DNA of 64,000 bases from Paenibacillus sp. BIHB 4019 (GCF_002741035.1 NZ_CP016808.1:2120001-2184000), one strand, 5' to 3'. Shown: positions 30,779 to 38,975, counted from the first letter of the stretch. Made by a program: numbers and translations. Notes: generated by a model from the sequence alone, not told the origin.

Positions 30779-30796
30779 TTGAAAGGATGGATTCGA

Positions 30797-31081
30797 ATGA
30801 GCTTTAAGCCAAGAGATGGCGGAGACGGAGAGCGTCCAGAACGCAAATTCGGCGGCCGCAAAGGCGGACGTAACAAACGCCGTAAAGTTTGCTTCTTCAC
30901 CGTGAACAAAATCACTAAAGTTGATTATAAAGACACGGACCTGCTTAAAAAGTTTATCAGCGAGCGCGGCAAAATTTTGCCACGTCGTGTAACTGGAACA
31001 AGCGCGAAGTACCAACGCCTGCTGACTGTTGCGATCAAACGTTCGCGTCAAGTAGCATTGCTGCCGTACACAACTGAATAG
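30797..31081 (+). CDS. rpsR: 30S ribosomal protein S18
   Basis: 94 residues from ATG 30797, with AAAGGATG upstream; a TTG at 30779 directly after ssb is rejected. The N-terminus is unusually rich in Gly, Arg and Lys ([22 protein letters not shown]). The S18 core is [22 protein letters not shown] and [11 protein letters not shown]. It is the last gene of the operon, followed by a strong terminator. Confidence 0.98.
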   Translation: MSFKPRDGGDGERPERKFGGRKGGRNKRRKVCFFTVNKITKVDYKDTDLLKKFISERGKILPRRVTGTSAKYQRLLTVAIKRSRQVALLPYTTE

Positions 31082-31097
31082 ATTTTTCTATTCGAAA

Positions 31098-31136
31098 GAA
31101 GTCTGCCTGAGATTCGTCTCGGCAGGCTTCTTTTTT
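31098..31136 (+). terminator. Intrinsic terminator after rpsR
   Basis: Long stem GAAGTCTGCCTGAG pairing with the following TCTCGGCAGGCTTC (one mismatch), then six Ts. Confidence 0.92.
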
Positions 31137-31181
31137 ATGCATATTTTCGATGACTAATTCGGGCAGGCTGAATAAAAGACA

Positions 31182-31213
31182 AAAAGAGACACACAGCAAC
31201 GGGCTGTGTGTCT
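31182..31213 (-). terminator. Terminator of the ArsR-MFS operon (leftward)
   Basis: Perfect 10-bp stem AGACACACAG/CTGTGTGTCT with a 7-base loop; on the minus strand it is followed by TCTTTTTG. Confidence 0.8.
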
Positions 31214-31321
31214 AAGCATTTATATTAATTAAAAGGGGGGTTGAGTACTAGTATAGAGGTTGTTTATTAAAGCAAGATGAAGAGAACTTTGCAAATACAT
31301 TACTAATCATTGCAAGTCATT

Positions 31322-32512
31322 TCAAGCCTGTGGAGCGACGCTAGGAACGGTTGCTGGCTCGCGGTTGCTGGTCAGCTTGCGTGAAAGGACAATAAGAACT
31401 ACCGCGAGCAAGACGCCGAATGCGCCAATCCACGTAATGCTAGGCAAGGAGACTTTGGCGACGATTAGTCCGCCTGCGCTTGCCCCAACTGCCATAGCGA
31501 GCTGCAGCACGGAAGTGTTCAGGCTCAGCATAATGCTTGATGCGCTTGGCGCAAGCGTCAGCAAATTGTATTGCTGTGTAGGCCCGGATGACCAAGCGGC
31601 AAATGACCACAGCATAAGCAGCGGGAAAACAATAGCCGAGGAGCTGGCACTGAAGGAAATGAGCAGCAGGGCAGCGGCATGAACGAGCATGCCACCCATT
31701 AACGTACGCTTCACGCCCCATCTGTCTGTGCTGTAGCCGCCTAGCTTGGAGCCGATCAGGCTGGCTACTCCAAATCCGAACAAGGCGATGCTTAGTGTAT
31801 TTTCGCTCATAGCGGTCACTTGCAGGAGGTAGGGCGATATATACGTATAAGGAATCGAGTAGCCGACGATCCATAAAAAAGTGACGCCTAAAGCAGCAGC
31901 AATTTTTGGTGTTTTGAGCAAGGCTAGCTGCTCGCGCAGCGGTACAGAAGGCTCGCCATCGTATCGCGGAATGGCAAAGACAATCATAATGATGGCAAGC
32001 AGTCCGAGCACGCCAATGCCACCGAAAACGCTTTTCCAGTCATAAGATGCGGCTACCATACGTCCGATCGGAATGCCGATGATTAGCGCGGCAGTAAACC
32101 CGGTGACGACGGTGGCGATTGCGCTGGCCTGTTTGCCGGGCGCGGCCATTTTTGCAGCAAGCGTTAGCGAGGTTACGACGACGACGCCTGCTCCAAGCGC
32201 CATAATGATGCGGGCGGCGATGAACAAGCCGAAGCCTGGCAGAGCAATGGCAAGCAAGTTGCCAAGCACAAAGACAACCATTGCGTAAAGCAGCAGCTTG
32301 CGCCGTTCAATCCGTCCTGTCAGGGCCATCAGAATAGGTGTGCCAAGCGCATAAGTAAGCGAGAAAAAGGTAATGAGCTGGCCGGCGGCACTGACCGATA
32401 CGCCAATATCCTCCGAAATTTTATCCAGTATCCCCGCAATGACATATTCCGACGTTCCAACCAAAAAACTAATTAAGGCAAGCAAATAAATTTTCAATGT
32501 GTTCGACAGCAT
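31322..32512 (-). CDS. MFS transporter, DHA1-like, under ArsR-type control
   Basis: 396 residues from ATG 32512; the GTG at 32530 lies on the ribosome-binding site (GGAGAGGA) and is rejected. Twelve membrane segments. The N-terminal SFLVGTSEYVIAGILDKISEDIGVS is typical of AraJ/YdhP-like DHA1 exporters, and TGRIERRKLLLY is the loop 2-3 motif. The substrate is unknown. It follows an ArsR-family gene on the same strand by 64 bp, with a second copy of that gene's putative operator in the gap, so the exporter is probably induced when the regulator releases DNA. Confidence 0.87.
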   Translation of the reverse strand: MLSNTLKIYLLALISFLVGTSEYVIAGILDKISEDIGVSVSAAGQLITFFSLTYALGTPILMALTGRIERRKLLLYAMVVFVLGNLLAIALPGFGLFIAARIIMALGAGVVVVTSLTLAAKMAAPGKQASAIATVVTGFTAALIIGIPIGRMVAASYDWKSVFGGIGVLGLLAIIMIVFAIPRYDGEPSVPLREQLALLKTPKIAAALGVTFLWIVGYSIPYTYISPYLLQVTAMSENTLSIALFGFGVASLIGSKLGGYSTDRWGVKRTLMGGMLVHAAALLLISFSASSSAIVFPLLMLWSFAAWSSGPTQQYNLLTLAPSASSIMLSLNTSVLQLAMAVGASAGGLIVAKVSLPSITWIGAFGVLLAVVLIVLSRKLTSNREPATVPSVAPQA

Positions 32513-32540
32513 GATGATAGTCCTCTCCACTTATATTTTC

Positions 32541-32564
32541 ATATTTCTAAAAATATAGAAATAT
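32541..32564. promoter_or_regulatory. Putative ArsR-type operator 1 (before the MFS gene)
   Basis: ATATTTCTA, six bases, TAGAAATAT: 9-bp perfect arms. The inner 8-bp arms and the 6-bp spacer length are identical to the site upstream of the regulator gene at 32877-32898. Confidence 0.75.
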
Positions 32565-32576
32565 AAACTAAAAAAA

Positions 32577-32855
32577 TTACACCAGCAAATAAGGAGCGTA
32601 TTTCTGTATTACGTCCATATCCGGGCTGTAGTAAATAAACGTGCCTTCCTTGCGCATTTTTAACAGGCCGCATTCTGATAGCTGCTTCAAATGATGGGAA
32701 AGCGTAGAGCTTGCAACCATCTCTAATTGCTGTCCAAGCGTGCTGCAGCATTGATCAGGCTGCTTGGCAAGCAGTTGGGCGATTTTGAAGCGGGTCGGTT
32801 CTCCGAGCGCTTTATAAACTTTAACGGCTGCTTGAATGGCTTCCTGCTCCTCCAT
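32577..32855 (-). CDS. ArsR-family winged-helix repressor
   Basis: 92 residues. The winged helix has KALGEPTRFKIAQLL, then the recognition helix region SSTLSHHLKQLSECGLL and the wing MRKEGTFIYYSPD. A Cys pair (DQCCSTLGQQL) lies where metal-sensing ArsR proteins have their alpha-3 motif, but it is CC rather than CxC, so a thiol or metal ligand is possible and not proven. Start ATG 32855 has GGAGGG seven bases upstream. It is flanked on both sides by matching palindromes and precedes an MFS exporter, which suggests autoregulation plus control of export. Confidence 0.88.
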   Translation of the reverse strand: MEEQEAIQAAVKVYKALGEPTRFKIAQLLAKQPDQCCSTLGQQLEMVASSTLSHHLKQLSECGLLKMRKEGTFIYYSPDMDVIQKYAPYLLV

Positions 32856-32876
32856 GCATAGTCCCTCCTTAATTAC

Positions 32877-32898
32877 TATTTCTATATCTGTAGAAATA
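32877..32898. promoter_or_regulatory. Putative ArsR-type operator 2 (before the arsR-like gene)
   Basis: TATTTCTA, six bases, TAGAAATA, perfect 8-bp arms, 22 bp upstream of the regulator start codon. Confidence 0.75.
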
Positions 32899-32964
32899 AG
32901 GCTAACATACTGGCCCCTGATTAGTAAAGCTTTAATTTCAGGCTATGCTGAGATGAGATTTTCT

Positions 32965-32993
32965 TTGCAATATCCCCCATGGGGGGATATGAT
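32965..32993 (+). promoter_or_regulatory. Promoter of the MATE-CsoR operon with G-tract palindrome in its spacer
   Basis: TTGCAA (32965-32970), exactly 17 bp, TATGAT (32988-32993). The spacer is almost filled by the palindrome ATATCCCCC-ATG-GGGGGATAT (32970-32990), whose ends overlap both hexamers. CsoR/RcnR/FrmR-family repressors bind G-tract inverted repeats placed in this way, and the second gene of the operon is such a regulator. Confidence 0.78.
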
Positions 32994-33033
32994 GAGGAAA
33001 CTAAGCTTAAACGATCAGGGGGGCTGGGATGCC

Positions 33034-34398
33034 ATGCTGGAAGCTCAACAGGCCGGAATGACAACACGGCGGCAAAAAATAAAAATCATATTGGCGCTTG
33101 CTGTGCCGACAATGATTGAGAACTTTTTGCTCACGATAGTTGGATTTATCGATACATTATTTGTTTCTAGAATCGGTCTGAATGAAGTAGCTGCCGTTGG
33201 GGTGGGCAACACGGTTATAGCGGTCTATATTGCGTTATTTACGGCTTTAGGAATTGGCACCTCTTCACTAATAGCCAGAGCAGTAGGCGCCGGGGATTTC
33301 ACTAAGGCTAAGGCCATTGCCAGGCAGTCGACATGGATATCGGCGTTTGCAGGCTTAGCATTAGGCATTGTAAGCTTATTTTTTGCGGAGCCCATTTTGC
33401 ATTTAATGGGAGCAGCGCCAGATGTTTTGGCACAAGGCGTTATTTATTTTCAAATTGTTGCGGTGCCTTCCTTGTTTATATCGCTTATGGCGATCTTCGG
33501 CAGCATTTTGCGTTCTGCGGGCAATACAAGAGCGCCGATGATTGTTGGCATATGGGTCAATCTCATTCATATCGTGTTGGATTATGTACTCATATTCGGC
33601 ATTGGCGGCTGGGAAGGCTGGGGAATTGCCGGAGCAGGCTGGGCGACGTCCATAGTCCGCGTCATTGGAACTGTGGTGTTGTACAAATACATACAGCAAT
33701 CGAAGCTTTCTTTTTCCCTATTTAAAAAACAATCTTCTCAGAACTATACATATCCGCTATTAAATTTATCGTTGCCGGCTGCAGCAGAACGGCTGATTAT
33801 GCGTGTCGGACAAATGTTTTATTTGGGCCTCGTCATTCGAATAAGCACCGAAGTATACGCTGCGCATTTAATAGCAGGCAATGTGATTGCGCTGTCTTAT
33901 CTGCCTGGTTATGGCTTGGCAGTAGCAGCTACAACGCTGGTTGGCCAGCAGCTGGGGGCGGGGCGAACGCGGGATAGCTATGAATATGGGCTGCTGACGG
34001 CATGGATAGCCGTAGTGTTCATGACCATAATCGGCATCGTTTTCTGGCTTGGCTCAGGAATAGCGGCAAGCTGGTTTACGGAAGATATCGTCATCGTTGA
34101 AATGGTCCGTACTGCGCTCGGCATTGATGCATTTGCCCAGCCGTTTCTGGCGATGAGTCTAGTCCTTGCAGGCGCTCTTCAAGGGGCGGGTGACACGAAG
34201 AGTCCAATGTATAGTACAATCATTGGTATATGGGGAATACGAGTGCTGGGCATTTATGTGCTGTGCTTGCATTTTCAGATGGGCATCGCAGGCGTCTGGC
34301 TGGTCAGCGCGATTGATCAACTGGTGCGCTCCATTTATTTGATGCAGCGCTTTAAGTCTCGGATGAATGCGAAACAGACGATCGCTCAAGTCGAGTAG
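33034..34398 (+). CDS. MATE family efflux transporter
   Basis: 454 residues from ATG 33034 with AGGGGGG about ten bases upstream. Earlier in-frame ATGs (32989, 32992) lie within the promoter -10 and are rejected; a frame opening at 32836 overlaps the opposing arsR-like gene. Twelve membrane segments. The N-half has IENFLLTIVGFIDTLFVSRIG and the C-half mirrors it with SLPAAAERLIMRVGQMFYLGLVIR, the two-fold MATE repeat. These exporters are driven by sodium or proton gradients and move cationic drugs or metabolites. Its pairing with a CsoR-type metal/sulfur sensor is unusual. Confidence 0.9.
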   Translation: MLEAQQAGMTTRRQKIKIILALAVPTMIENFLLTIVGFIDTLFVSRIGLNEVAAVGVGNTVIAVYIALFTALGIGTSSLIARAVGAGDFTKAKAIARQSTWISAFAGLALGIVSLFFAEPILHLMGAAPDVLAQGVIYFQIVAVPSLFISLMAIFGSILRSAGNTRAPMIVGIWVNLIHIVLDYVLIFGIGGWEGWGIAGAGWATSIVRVIGTVVLYKYIQQSKLSFSLFKKQSSQNYTYPLLNLSLPAAAERLIMRVGQMFYLGLVIRISTEVYAAHLIAGNVIALSYLPGYGLAVAATTLVGQQLGAGRTRDSYEYGLLTAWIAVVFMTIIGIVFWLGSGIAASWFTEDIVIVEMVRTALGIDAFAQPFLAMSLVLAGALQGAGDTKSPMYSTIIGIWGIRVLGIYVLCLHFQMGIAGVWLVSAIDQLVRSIYLMQRFKSRMNAKQTIAQVE

Positions 34399-34411
34399 AG
34401 GAGGATGTGCC

Positions 34412-34717
34412 TTGGAGCAGGATCATACACAGACGCACACGCATACACATACGCATGAGCATAAGCATCGCAAACAAATTATTAATCGATTGGCCCGTAT
34501 TGAGGGACATGTTCGATCCGTGAAGGAAATGACGGCTGACGGACGTGACTGCTCTGATATTTTGCTGCAGATTGCAGCGGTGCGCAAGGCGCTCGATAAT
34601 GCGGCCAAGCTGCTGCTGAAGGATCATCTGGAAAGCTGTGTGGTGGATGCCATTCACCATGGGGAGAAGAAGACGCTGGAGGATTTGAATAAGGCGCTGG
34701 AGCATTTTATACGCTAG
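34412..34717 (+). CDS. CsoR-family metal- or sulfur-sensing repressor with His-rich N-terminus
   Basis: 101 residues from TTG 34412, with AGGAGG upstream and 13 bp after the MATE gene. The CsoR/RcnR/FrmR fold begins at RLARIEGHVRSVKEM. Cys47, His72 and Cys76 keep exactly the spacing (25 and 4) of the Cu(I) ligands of Mycobacterium tuberculosis CsoR. By simple offset the second-shell Tyr and Glu of that protein are not conserved (Asp46 and Leu92). The first 19 residues hold seven His, mostly in a HT repeat, suggesting nickel, zinc or cobalt binding. Ligand therefore uncertain. It probably represses the operon at the palindrome 32970-32990. Confidence 0.88.
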   Translation: MEQDHTQTHTHTHTHEHKHRKQIINRLARIEGHVRSVKEMTADGRDCSDILLQIAAVRKALDNAAKLLLKDHLESCVVDAIHHGEKKTLEDLNKALEHFIR

Positions 34718-34741
34718 ATAAAGCTTGCTACAAAAGGTAAA

Positions 34742-34790
34742 AACAAGCCGTGTTTCTCTGCTGCAGAGAAGCACGGCTTGTTCTATGCTT
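34742..34790. terminator. Bidirectional terminator between csoR-like gene and modB
   Basis: AACAAGCCGTG/CACGGCTTGTT outer stem continued by TTCTCTG/CAGAGAA. T-rich on the right for the plus strand and a TTTTT run on the left for the minus strand, so it serves both convergent units. Confidence 0.9.
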
Positions 34791-34805
34791 ATTTTTTACA
34801 TAAGG

Positions 34806-35480
34806 CTATTCGCTCTTCCTTCGGGTGAGTGCCAGCATAAGGAAGGAAATGAGAACGATGGCAATCGTCCATGCCCAAGCCATCGCCATGTTGCCTCCGT
34901 CTACAGCGACGTAGATCGCGGTTGGCACTGTCTGGGTAACACCCGGAATATTGCCAGCAATCATAAGTGTTGCACCGAACTCGCCGATCGCTCTGGCGAA
35001 GCCGAGTATATAAGCGCTGATGAGTGAAGGCCAAACAAGCGGCAGCGTAATGTAGCGAAAAATCTGCCATTCATTGCCGCCCATAGAGCGGCCTGCATCC
35101 TCTAGATTATGATCGACCCCGGAAAAGCCAACCTTCATCGTCTGGTAGACGAGGGGGAAGGCAACGACTATGGAGGCGATAACCGCCGCCCACCAGGTGA
35201 AAATGACTGGAGCATGAAACACCCACTCGATCAGCTTGCCCATCCAGCCTCTGCGGCCGAGCAGCACAAGCAGCAGAAAACCAACGACCGTCGGCGGCAG
35301 TACAAGCGGCAGCATAAATAGCGTCTCAAGCAGCAGCTTGCCTTTGAACTTTGCTTTTGACATCCATCTTGCAATAAGGACCCCTAGCAAAAGGGTTACG
35401 ACACTCGATAGTAAGGCAACCTGTAGAGAAAGCCGGATCGGCGTCCAAAATGCGGGCCAATCTATGCCTGCCCCAATCAT
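34806..35480 (-). CDS. modB: Molybdate ABC transporter permease ModB
   Basis: 224 residues, five or six membrane segments. The inner-membrane permease signature is in EDAGRSMGGNEWQIFRYITLPLVWPSLISAYILGFARAIGEFG, where the EAA loop meets the ATPase. MLPLVLPPTVVGFLLL is typical of ModB. Its ATG overlaps the modA stop (ATGA), so they are translationally coupled. No ATPase gene (modC) follows: a terminator comes directly after. Confidence 0.92.
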   Translation of the reverse strand: MIGAGIDWPAFWTPIRLSLQVALLSSVVTLLLGVLIARWMSKAKFKGKLLLETLFMLPLVLPPTVVGFLLLVLLGRRGWMGKLIEWVFHAPVIFTWWAAVIASIVVAFPLVYQTMKVGFSGVDHNLEDAGRSMGGNEWQIFRYITLPLVWPSLISAYILGFARAIGEFGATLMIAGNIPGVTQTVPTAIYVAVDGGNMAMAWAWTIAIVLISFLMLALTRRKSE

Positions 35481-36355
35481 TTCGCCGCGGAGAACCCGTA
35501 TTTAGTGAATACGTTCATGGCATCTTCTGTTTGCAGGTAAGCGTAAAAAGCTTCCGCTTCACTTTGATGCTTCGTTTCTTTCACAATACCGATTGGATAT
35601 ACAATTGGCGTATAAGTTGCTGGATCAACAGCAGCAGCGATTGTCACTTTATCGGAAGTCAACGCATCTGTACGATAGACGAAACCAGCGTCTACATTTC
35701 CTGTTTCTACATATTGCAGCACTTGGCGCACGTCTTTCGCTTGGACAAGCTTGGATTGCAGGCTGTCCCACAGCTTAGCGTTCGTCAAAGCTTCCATTGC
35801 ATAGTTGCCGGCAGGCACGCTCTCTGGAATACCGATTGCGATTTTGCCAAGGGTATCTTGGCTGAGATCAGCAATAGCGGATACTTTCACTTTGCTGTCA
35901 GCTCCCGTTACAATAACGAGCTCGTTAGCCAGAAGTTTCATTTGCTGGTCTTCCGCAATAAATCCTCCTTCAACGAGCGCTTTCAGGTTTTTGGAAGAAG
36001 CAGAGAGGAACAGGTCAGCCGGGGCGCCTTGTTCTATTTGCTGCTGCAATGCGCCGGATGCGCCGAAGTTAAAGTTTAAGGTAATGGATGGATTCGCAGC
36101 TTCATAAGCTTGCTTGAGCTCTTGAAGGGCATCGGTCAAGCTGGCAGCAGCAGAGATCGTTAAATCTACTTTCTCGGCAGGTGCAGGAGCTTCGCTCGCC
36201 TGCGGAGATGCGGATTCTGCAACAGCAGCGCTAGGACTGCTTGCGCTTGTGTTTGAGGCAGCCGTTCCAGTATTGTTCGCCCCGCATGCCGCGCATACAA
36301 GCAGCACAGCCAACATGAAAAATAGTACAGCAGGTTTCTTGAAAGGTGTAAGCAT
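35477..36355 (-). CDS. modA: Molybdate-binding lipoprotein ModA
   Basis: 292 residues. Signal peptide with lipobox LVCAAC (Cys about residue 24), then a Ser/Ala-rich linker, then the ModA fold: LTISAAASLTDALQELKQAYE, FNFGASGALQQQIEQGAPADLFLSAS, and YVETGNVDAGFVYRTDAL. It captures molybdate (or tungstate) outside the cell. GGAGGAGAG precedes ATG 36355. It is divergent from a gene encoding a DNA-binding/solute-binding fusion. Confidence 0.93.
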   Translation of the reverse strand: MLTPFKKPAVLFFMLAVLLVCAACGANNTGTAASNTSASSPSAAVAESASPQASEAPAPAEKVDLTISAAASLTDALQELKQAYEAANPSITLNFNFGASGALQQQIEQGAPADLFLSASSKNLKALVEGGFIAEDQQMKLLANELVIVTGADSKVKVSAIADLSQDTLGKIAIGIPESVPAGNYAMEALTNAKLWDSLQSKLVQAKDVRQVLQYVETGNVDAGFVYRTDALTSDKVTIAAAVDPATYTPIVYPIGIVKETKHQSEAEAFYAYLQTEDAMNVFTKYGFSAAK

Positions 36356-36404
36356 AAACTCTCCTCCAAATATAGTTTATTATATCTATTTATAACTAAA
36401 CATC

Positions 36405-36434
36405 ATTATAGACTGGTGTCAATTCGACTGTAAA
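36405..36434 (-). promoter_or_regulatory. Candidate promoter for modAB
   Basis: On the minus strand TTTACA (36429-36434), 18-bp spacer, TATAAT (36405-36410). The leader between it and modA is very AT-rich with partial dyad symmetry (36371-36396), a possible binding site for the divergent regulator. Confidence 0.55.
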
Positions 36435-36538
36435 GTGAGATGGGAGGTTTGAAATAGATTATGCTACAATTAAAGGTATGAAAATAATAACCGAATTCAA
36501 CCTGCGACCTGGGCTGGACGAGGCTAAGGAGATCCCAT

Positions 36539-37531
36539 ATGTCCGCTGACATCTCATATACTACTGAAGAAATTGCCAAGCTTCTGAAAATTTCCAAACT
36601 AACCGTATACGATTTGATTAAAAAAGGAGATCTGCCCTCCTACCGGGTAGGCAAGCAGATGCGGATTGACGCTTCCGATCTGGAAGCGTACAAGCTGCGG
36701 GCAAAAGGCCTCCAAGCCAGTGCGCCTGCCGGCAAGCCAATGGCTTCCCAGCAGCAAGGCGCTCCATACGCGAAAGCGCTGGATTTATCGGACCGAAACG
36801 CTGCCTTGTCAACGGCTGGCGGGGGACGCCCGATTGTCATTACCGGGCAAGATATGAGCCTGGATATTTTGGCCAAGCATATCGAGCGGGAGGGACCCGG
36901 CTTGCGCCCGCTGCGCTCCTATGTCGGCAGCATGGACAGCCTGATATCAATGTATAGGGGAGAATCTGACATCGTCAGCACGCATCTGCTGGATGGCGAT
37001 ACAGGGGAATATAACGTTCCCTATATTCGTAAACTATTGATTGGGGCACCTTATATCGTTGTTCATATGTTGGCGAGGAGCGCAGGCTTGTTCGTGCAGC
37101 AGGGCAATCCGCTTAAGCTGGCAAGCTGGGCCGATTTGGCGAAGCCAGGACTTCGCCTCATAAATCGGGAGCGCGGGGCCGGTGCTCGCGTGCTGCTGGA
37201 TGAGCAGCTTCGATTGCATGGTATTCCGGCAGCTTCCATAATAGGCTATGACCAGGAGCAGACGAACCATCTTGGAGTAGCGGCTCAGGTTGCGTCAGGC
37301 GAGGCAGATGTGGGTATTGGAACGGAGAGGGCTGCAGCGATCGTCTCCCGCCTTACCTATATTCCACTCGTTCAGGAGCAATACGACCTGGTTATGCTGA
37401 AGAAGCCGGACAATCAACTCTTCATTGATGCGGTCATTCGCATTTTACGGTCGCAAAGCTTCAAGCAGGAGTTGGGAGCCATCGAAGGGTATGACTTGAC
37501 GCGTACGGGAGAAATCGTTGCAGAAAGCTGA
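36539..37531 (+). CDS. Helix-turn-helix regulator fused to a solute-binding domain (YvgK-like)
   Basis: 330 residues. Residues about 5-50 form an excisionase/MerR-like helix-turn-helix (YTTEEIAKLLKISKLTVYDLI, then YRVGKQMRIDASDLEAY). After a linker, residues about 95-320 are a periplasmic-binding-protein-like domain with GSMDSLISMYRGESDIVSTHLLD and ASGEADVGIGTERAA. No signal peptide, so the sensor is cytoplasmic. In Bacillus subtilis the similar yvgK stands beside yvgLM (modAB). It probably senses oxyanion or molybdenum cofactor and controls modAB. AAGGAG lies upstream of ATG 36539. Confidence 0.88.
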   Translation: MSADISYTTEEIAKLLKISKLTVYDLIKKGDLPSYRVGKQMRIDASDLEAYKLRAKGLQASAPAGKPMASQQQGAPYAKALDLSDRNAALSTAGGGRPIVITGQDMSLDILAKHIEREGPGLRPLRSYVGSMDSLISMYRGESDIVSTHLLDGDTGEYNVPYIRKLLIGAPYIVVHMLARSAGLFVQQGNPLKLASWADLAKPGLRLINRERGAGARVLLDEQLRLHGIPAASIIGYDQEQTNHLGVAAQVASGEADVGIGTERAAAIVSRLTYIPLVQEQYDLVMLKKPDNQLFIDAVIRILRSQSFKQELGAIEGYDLTRTGEIVAES

Positions 37532-37562
37532 GAACATCATAAGCAGGAAGAAGGAACAGCGG

Positions 37563-38729
37563 ATGGACCATTTTAAAACAGGAAAAGAACGGTTTGTACA
37601 GTTTATTTTAAATAATAAATTCGTCATATTTTTGCTCGTGCTGCTCCTGGTTAGTCTGAATATTTTTGTCATGAGCAAAATCTCCTACGTGTTTACGCCG
37701 CTCGCTGTATTGTTCAAGACGGTGCTGCTGCCGATTATTTTGGCGGGTGTAGCTTATTATTTGCTGAATCCGATTGTGGATTATTTGGAGACGAAGAAGG
37801 CTCCGCGTGTTTATTCCATCTTTGTGATTTTTGCGGTTATTTTAGGCCTGCTTACGATTTTGATGACGGTGGTCATTCCGCTTGTAACTACACAGATCGT
37901 CAGTCTGGTCGATAATTTGCCGGGCTATGGGGATCAGTTGCGAACGAAGTTTGATGAGCTGATGCACAGCGGCGACCTGCGGGATATTGAGCGGTGGCTC
38001 AATGTTAACCCGTCGGATTTAAGCGGCAATATTGCGAAGCGGGCGACTGAACTGCTGAATGGCGTATGGCAAAGTTTGGGCTCATTCGTAGGGGCGCTTA
38101 AAGATGTCGTGCTTGCGGTCATTACGCTGCCATTTATTTTGTTCTACTTATTAAAAGATGGCAAAAGGCTGCCGGATTATATTGCAGCTATTCTGCCAAC
38201 GAACATGAGAGCGCACACGAAGCGCATTATGGGCGAAATGAACGGCCAAATCAGCAGTTACATAAGAGGTCAGATTATTGTAAGCTTCTGCATTGGGGTG
38301 CTGCTGTATATTGGTTATTTGATCATTGGGCTTGAATATTCGCTGGTGCTGGCGCTGATTGCCGCATGTACAGCCATCATTCCGTATCTGGGCCCAGCTA
38401 TCGCGATTACGCCAGCGCTCATTGTTGCGATGGTAACCTCACCTGTCATGCTGCTGAAAATGCTTGTGATCTGGACGATTGTCCAGCTTATCGAAGGAAA
38501 GTTTATTTCTCCGCAAATTATGGGAAAAAGCATGCATATTCATCCCATTACGATTATTTTCGTCATTTTGACCGCTGGAAACTTGTTTGGATTGGCGGGC
38601 ATTATTTTAGCCGTTCCAGGTTATGCGGTGCTGAAAGTGATTGCGACGAATTTCTTCCACTGGCTGCAGGCGCGTTCGCCGCTTTACGCAGCGGAGGAAG
38701 TGAATGCGGATAATGATTTTAAGCTATAA
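37563..38729 (+). CDS. AI-2E family transporter (membrane permease)
   Basis: 388 residues from ATG 37563, with AAGGA seven bases upstream; the frame opens earlier inside the previous gene but without a signal. Seven or eight membrane segments with the family core FILFYLLKDGKRLPDYI and GPAIAITPALIVA, then LIEGKFISPQIMGKSMHIHPITIIF near the C-terminus. Family name comes from a putative AI-2 exporter, but members include sodium/proton antiporters and peptidoglycan-related proteins; substrate not assignable here. Confidence 0.88.
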   Translation: MDHFKTGKERFVQFILNNKFVIFLLVLLLVSLNIFVMSKISYVFTPLAVLFKTVLLPIILAGVAYYLLNPIVDYLETKKAPRVYSIFVIFAVILGLLTILMTVVIPLVTTQIVSLVDNLPGYGDQLRTKFDELMHSGDLRDIERWLNVNPSDLSGNIAKRATELLNGVWQSLGSFVGALKDVVLAVITLPFILFYLLKDGKRLPDYIAAILPTNMRAHTKRIMGEMNGQISSYIRGQIIVSFCIGVLLYIGYLIIGLEYSLVLALIAACTAIIPYLGPAIAITPALIVAMVTSPVMLLKMLVIWTIVQLIEGKFISPQIMGKSMHIHPITIIFVILTAGNLFGLAGIILAVPGYAVLKVIATNFFHWLQARSPLYAAEEVNADNDFKL

Positions 38730-38749
38730 TATAAGCATTATAAAACGAA

Positions 38750-38776
38750 GGGCTGCTTGCAAAAGCAGTCTTTTTA
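38750..38776 (+). terminator. Intrinsic terminator after the AI-2E family gene
   Basis: GGCTGCTT/AAGCAGTC stem (one G-U pair) with a 4-base loop, then TTTTT. Confidence 0.75.
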
Positions 38777-38783
38777 TTAAAAT

Positions 38784-38975
38784 ATAAGGATGCATAATCT
38801 GGCTGCACAACATTTTCCTCTATTTCAAAGCGTAACGGCAGCGCCTTTAAGGGGCGGCAATGCCGTTTATGTTTGAACTTTTCAAAAGTAACTAAAAGTT
38901 GTAATTGCAGTTTTTGTCGCAAAGGAATAAAATGAACATGAGTGTGGTCAAGTCCCTCTAATGATGCATCCTTAT
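38784..38975. mobile_element. 192-bp MITE-like element with 12-bp terminal inverted repeats
   Basis: Begins ATAAGGATGCAT (38784-38795) and ends with its exact reverse complement ATGCATCCTTAT (38964-38975). Inside, 38818-38880 is copy C of the hairpin repeat family (TTCAAA...AACGGCA pairing with TGCCGTT...TTGAA). No coding capacity and no clear target duplication. The right end coincides with the first base of the Rex box of the next operon. Confidence 0.65.

Noticed and set aside
32836..33033. N-terminal extension of the MATE gene to 32836
   Set aside because: Would overlap the opposing arsR-like gene and its operator and include the promoter; the start at 33034 has a ribosome-binding site after the promoter.
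34430..34470. Tandem ACGCAC/ACACAT repeat as a microsatellite or regulatory repeat
   Set aside because: It encodes the His/Thr repeat of the CsoR-like protein in frame, so it is explained by coding.
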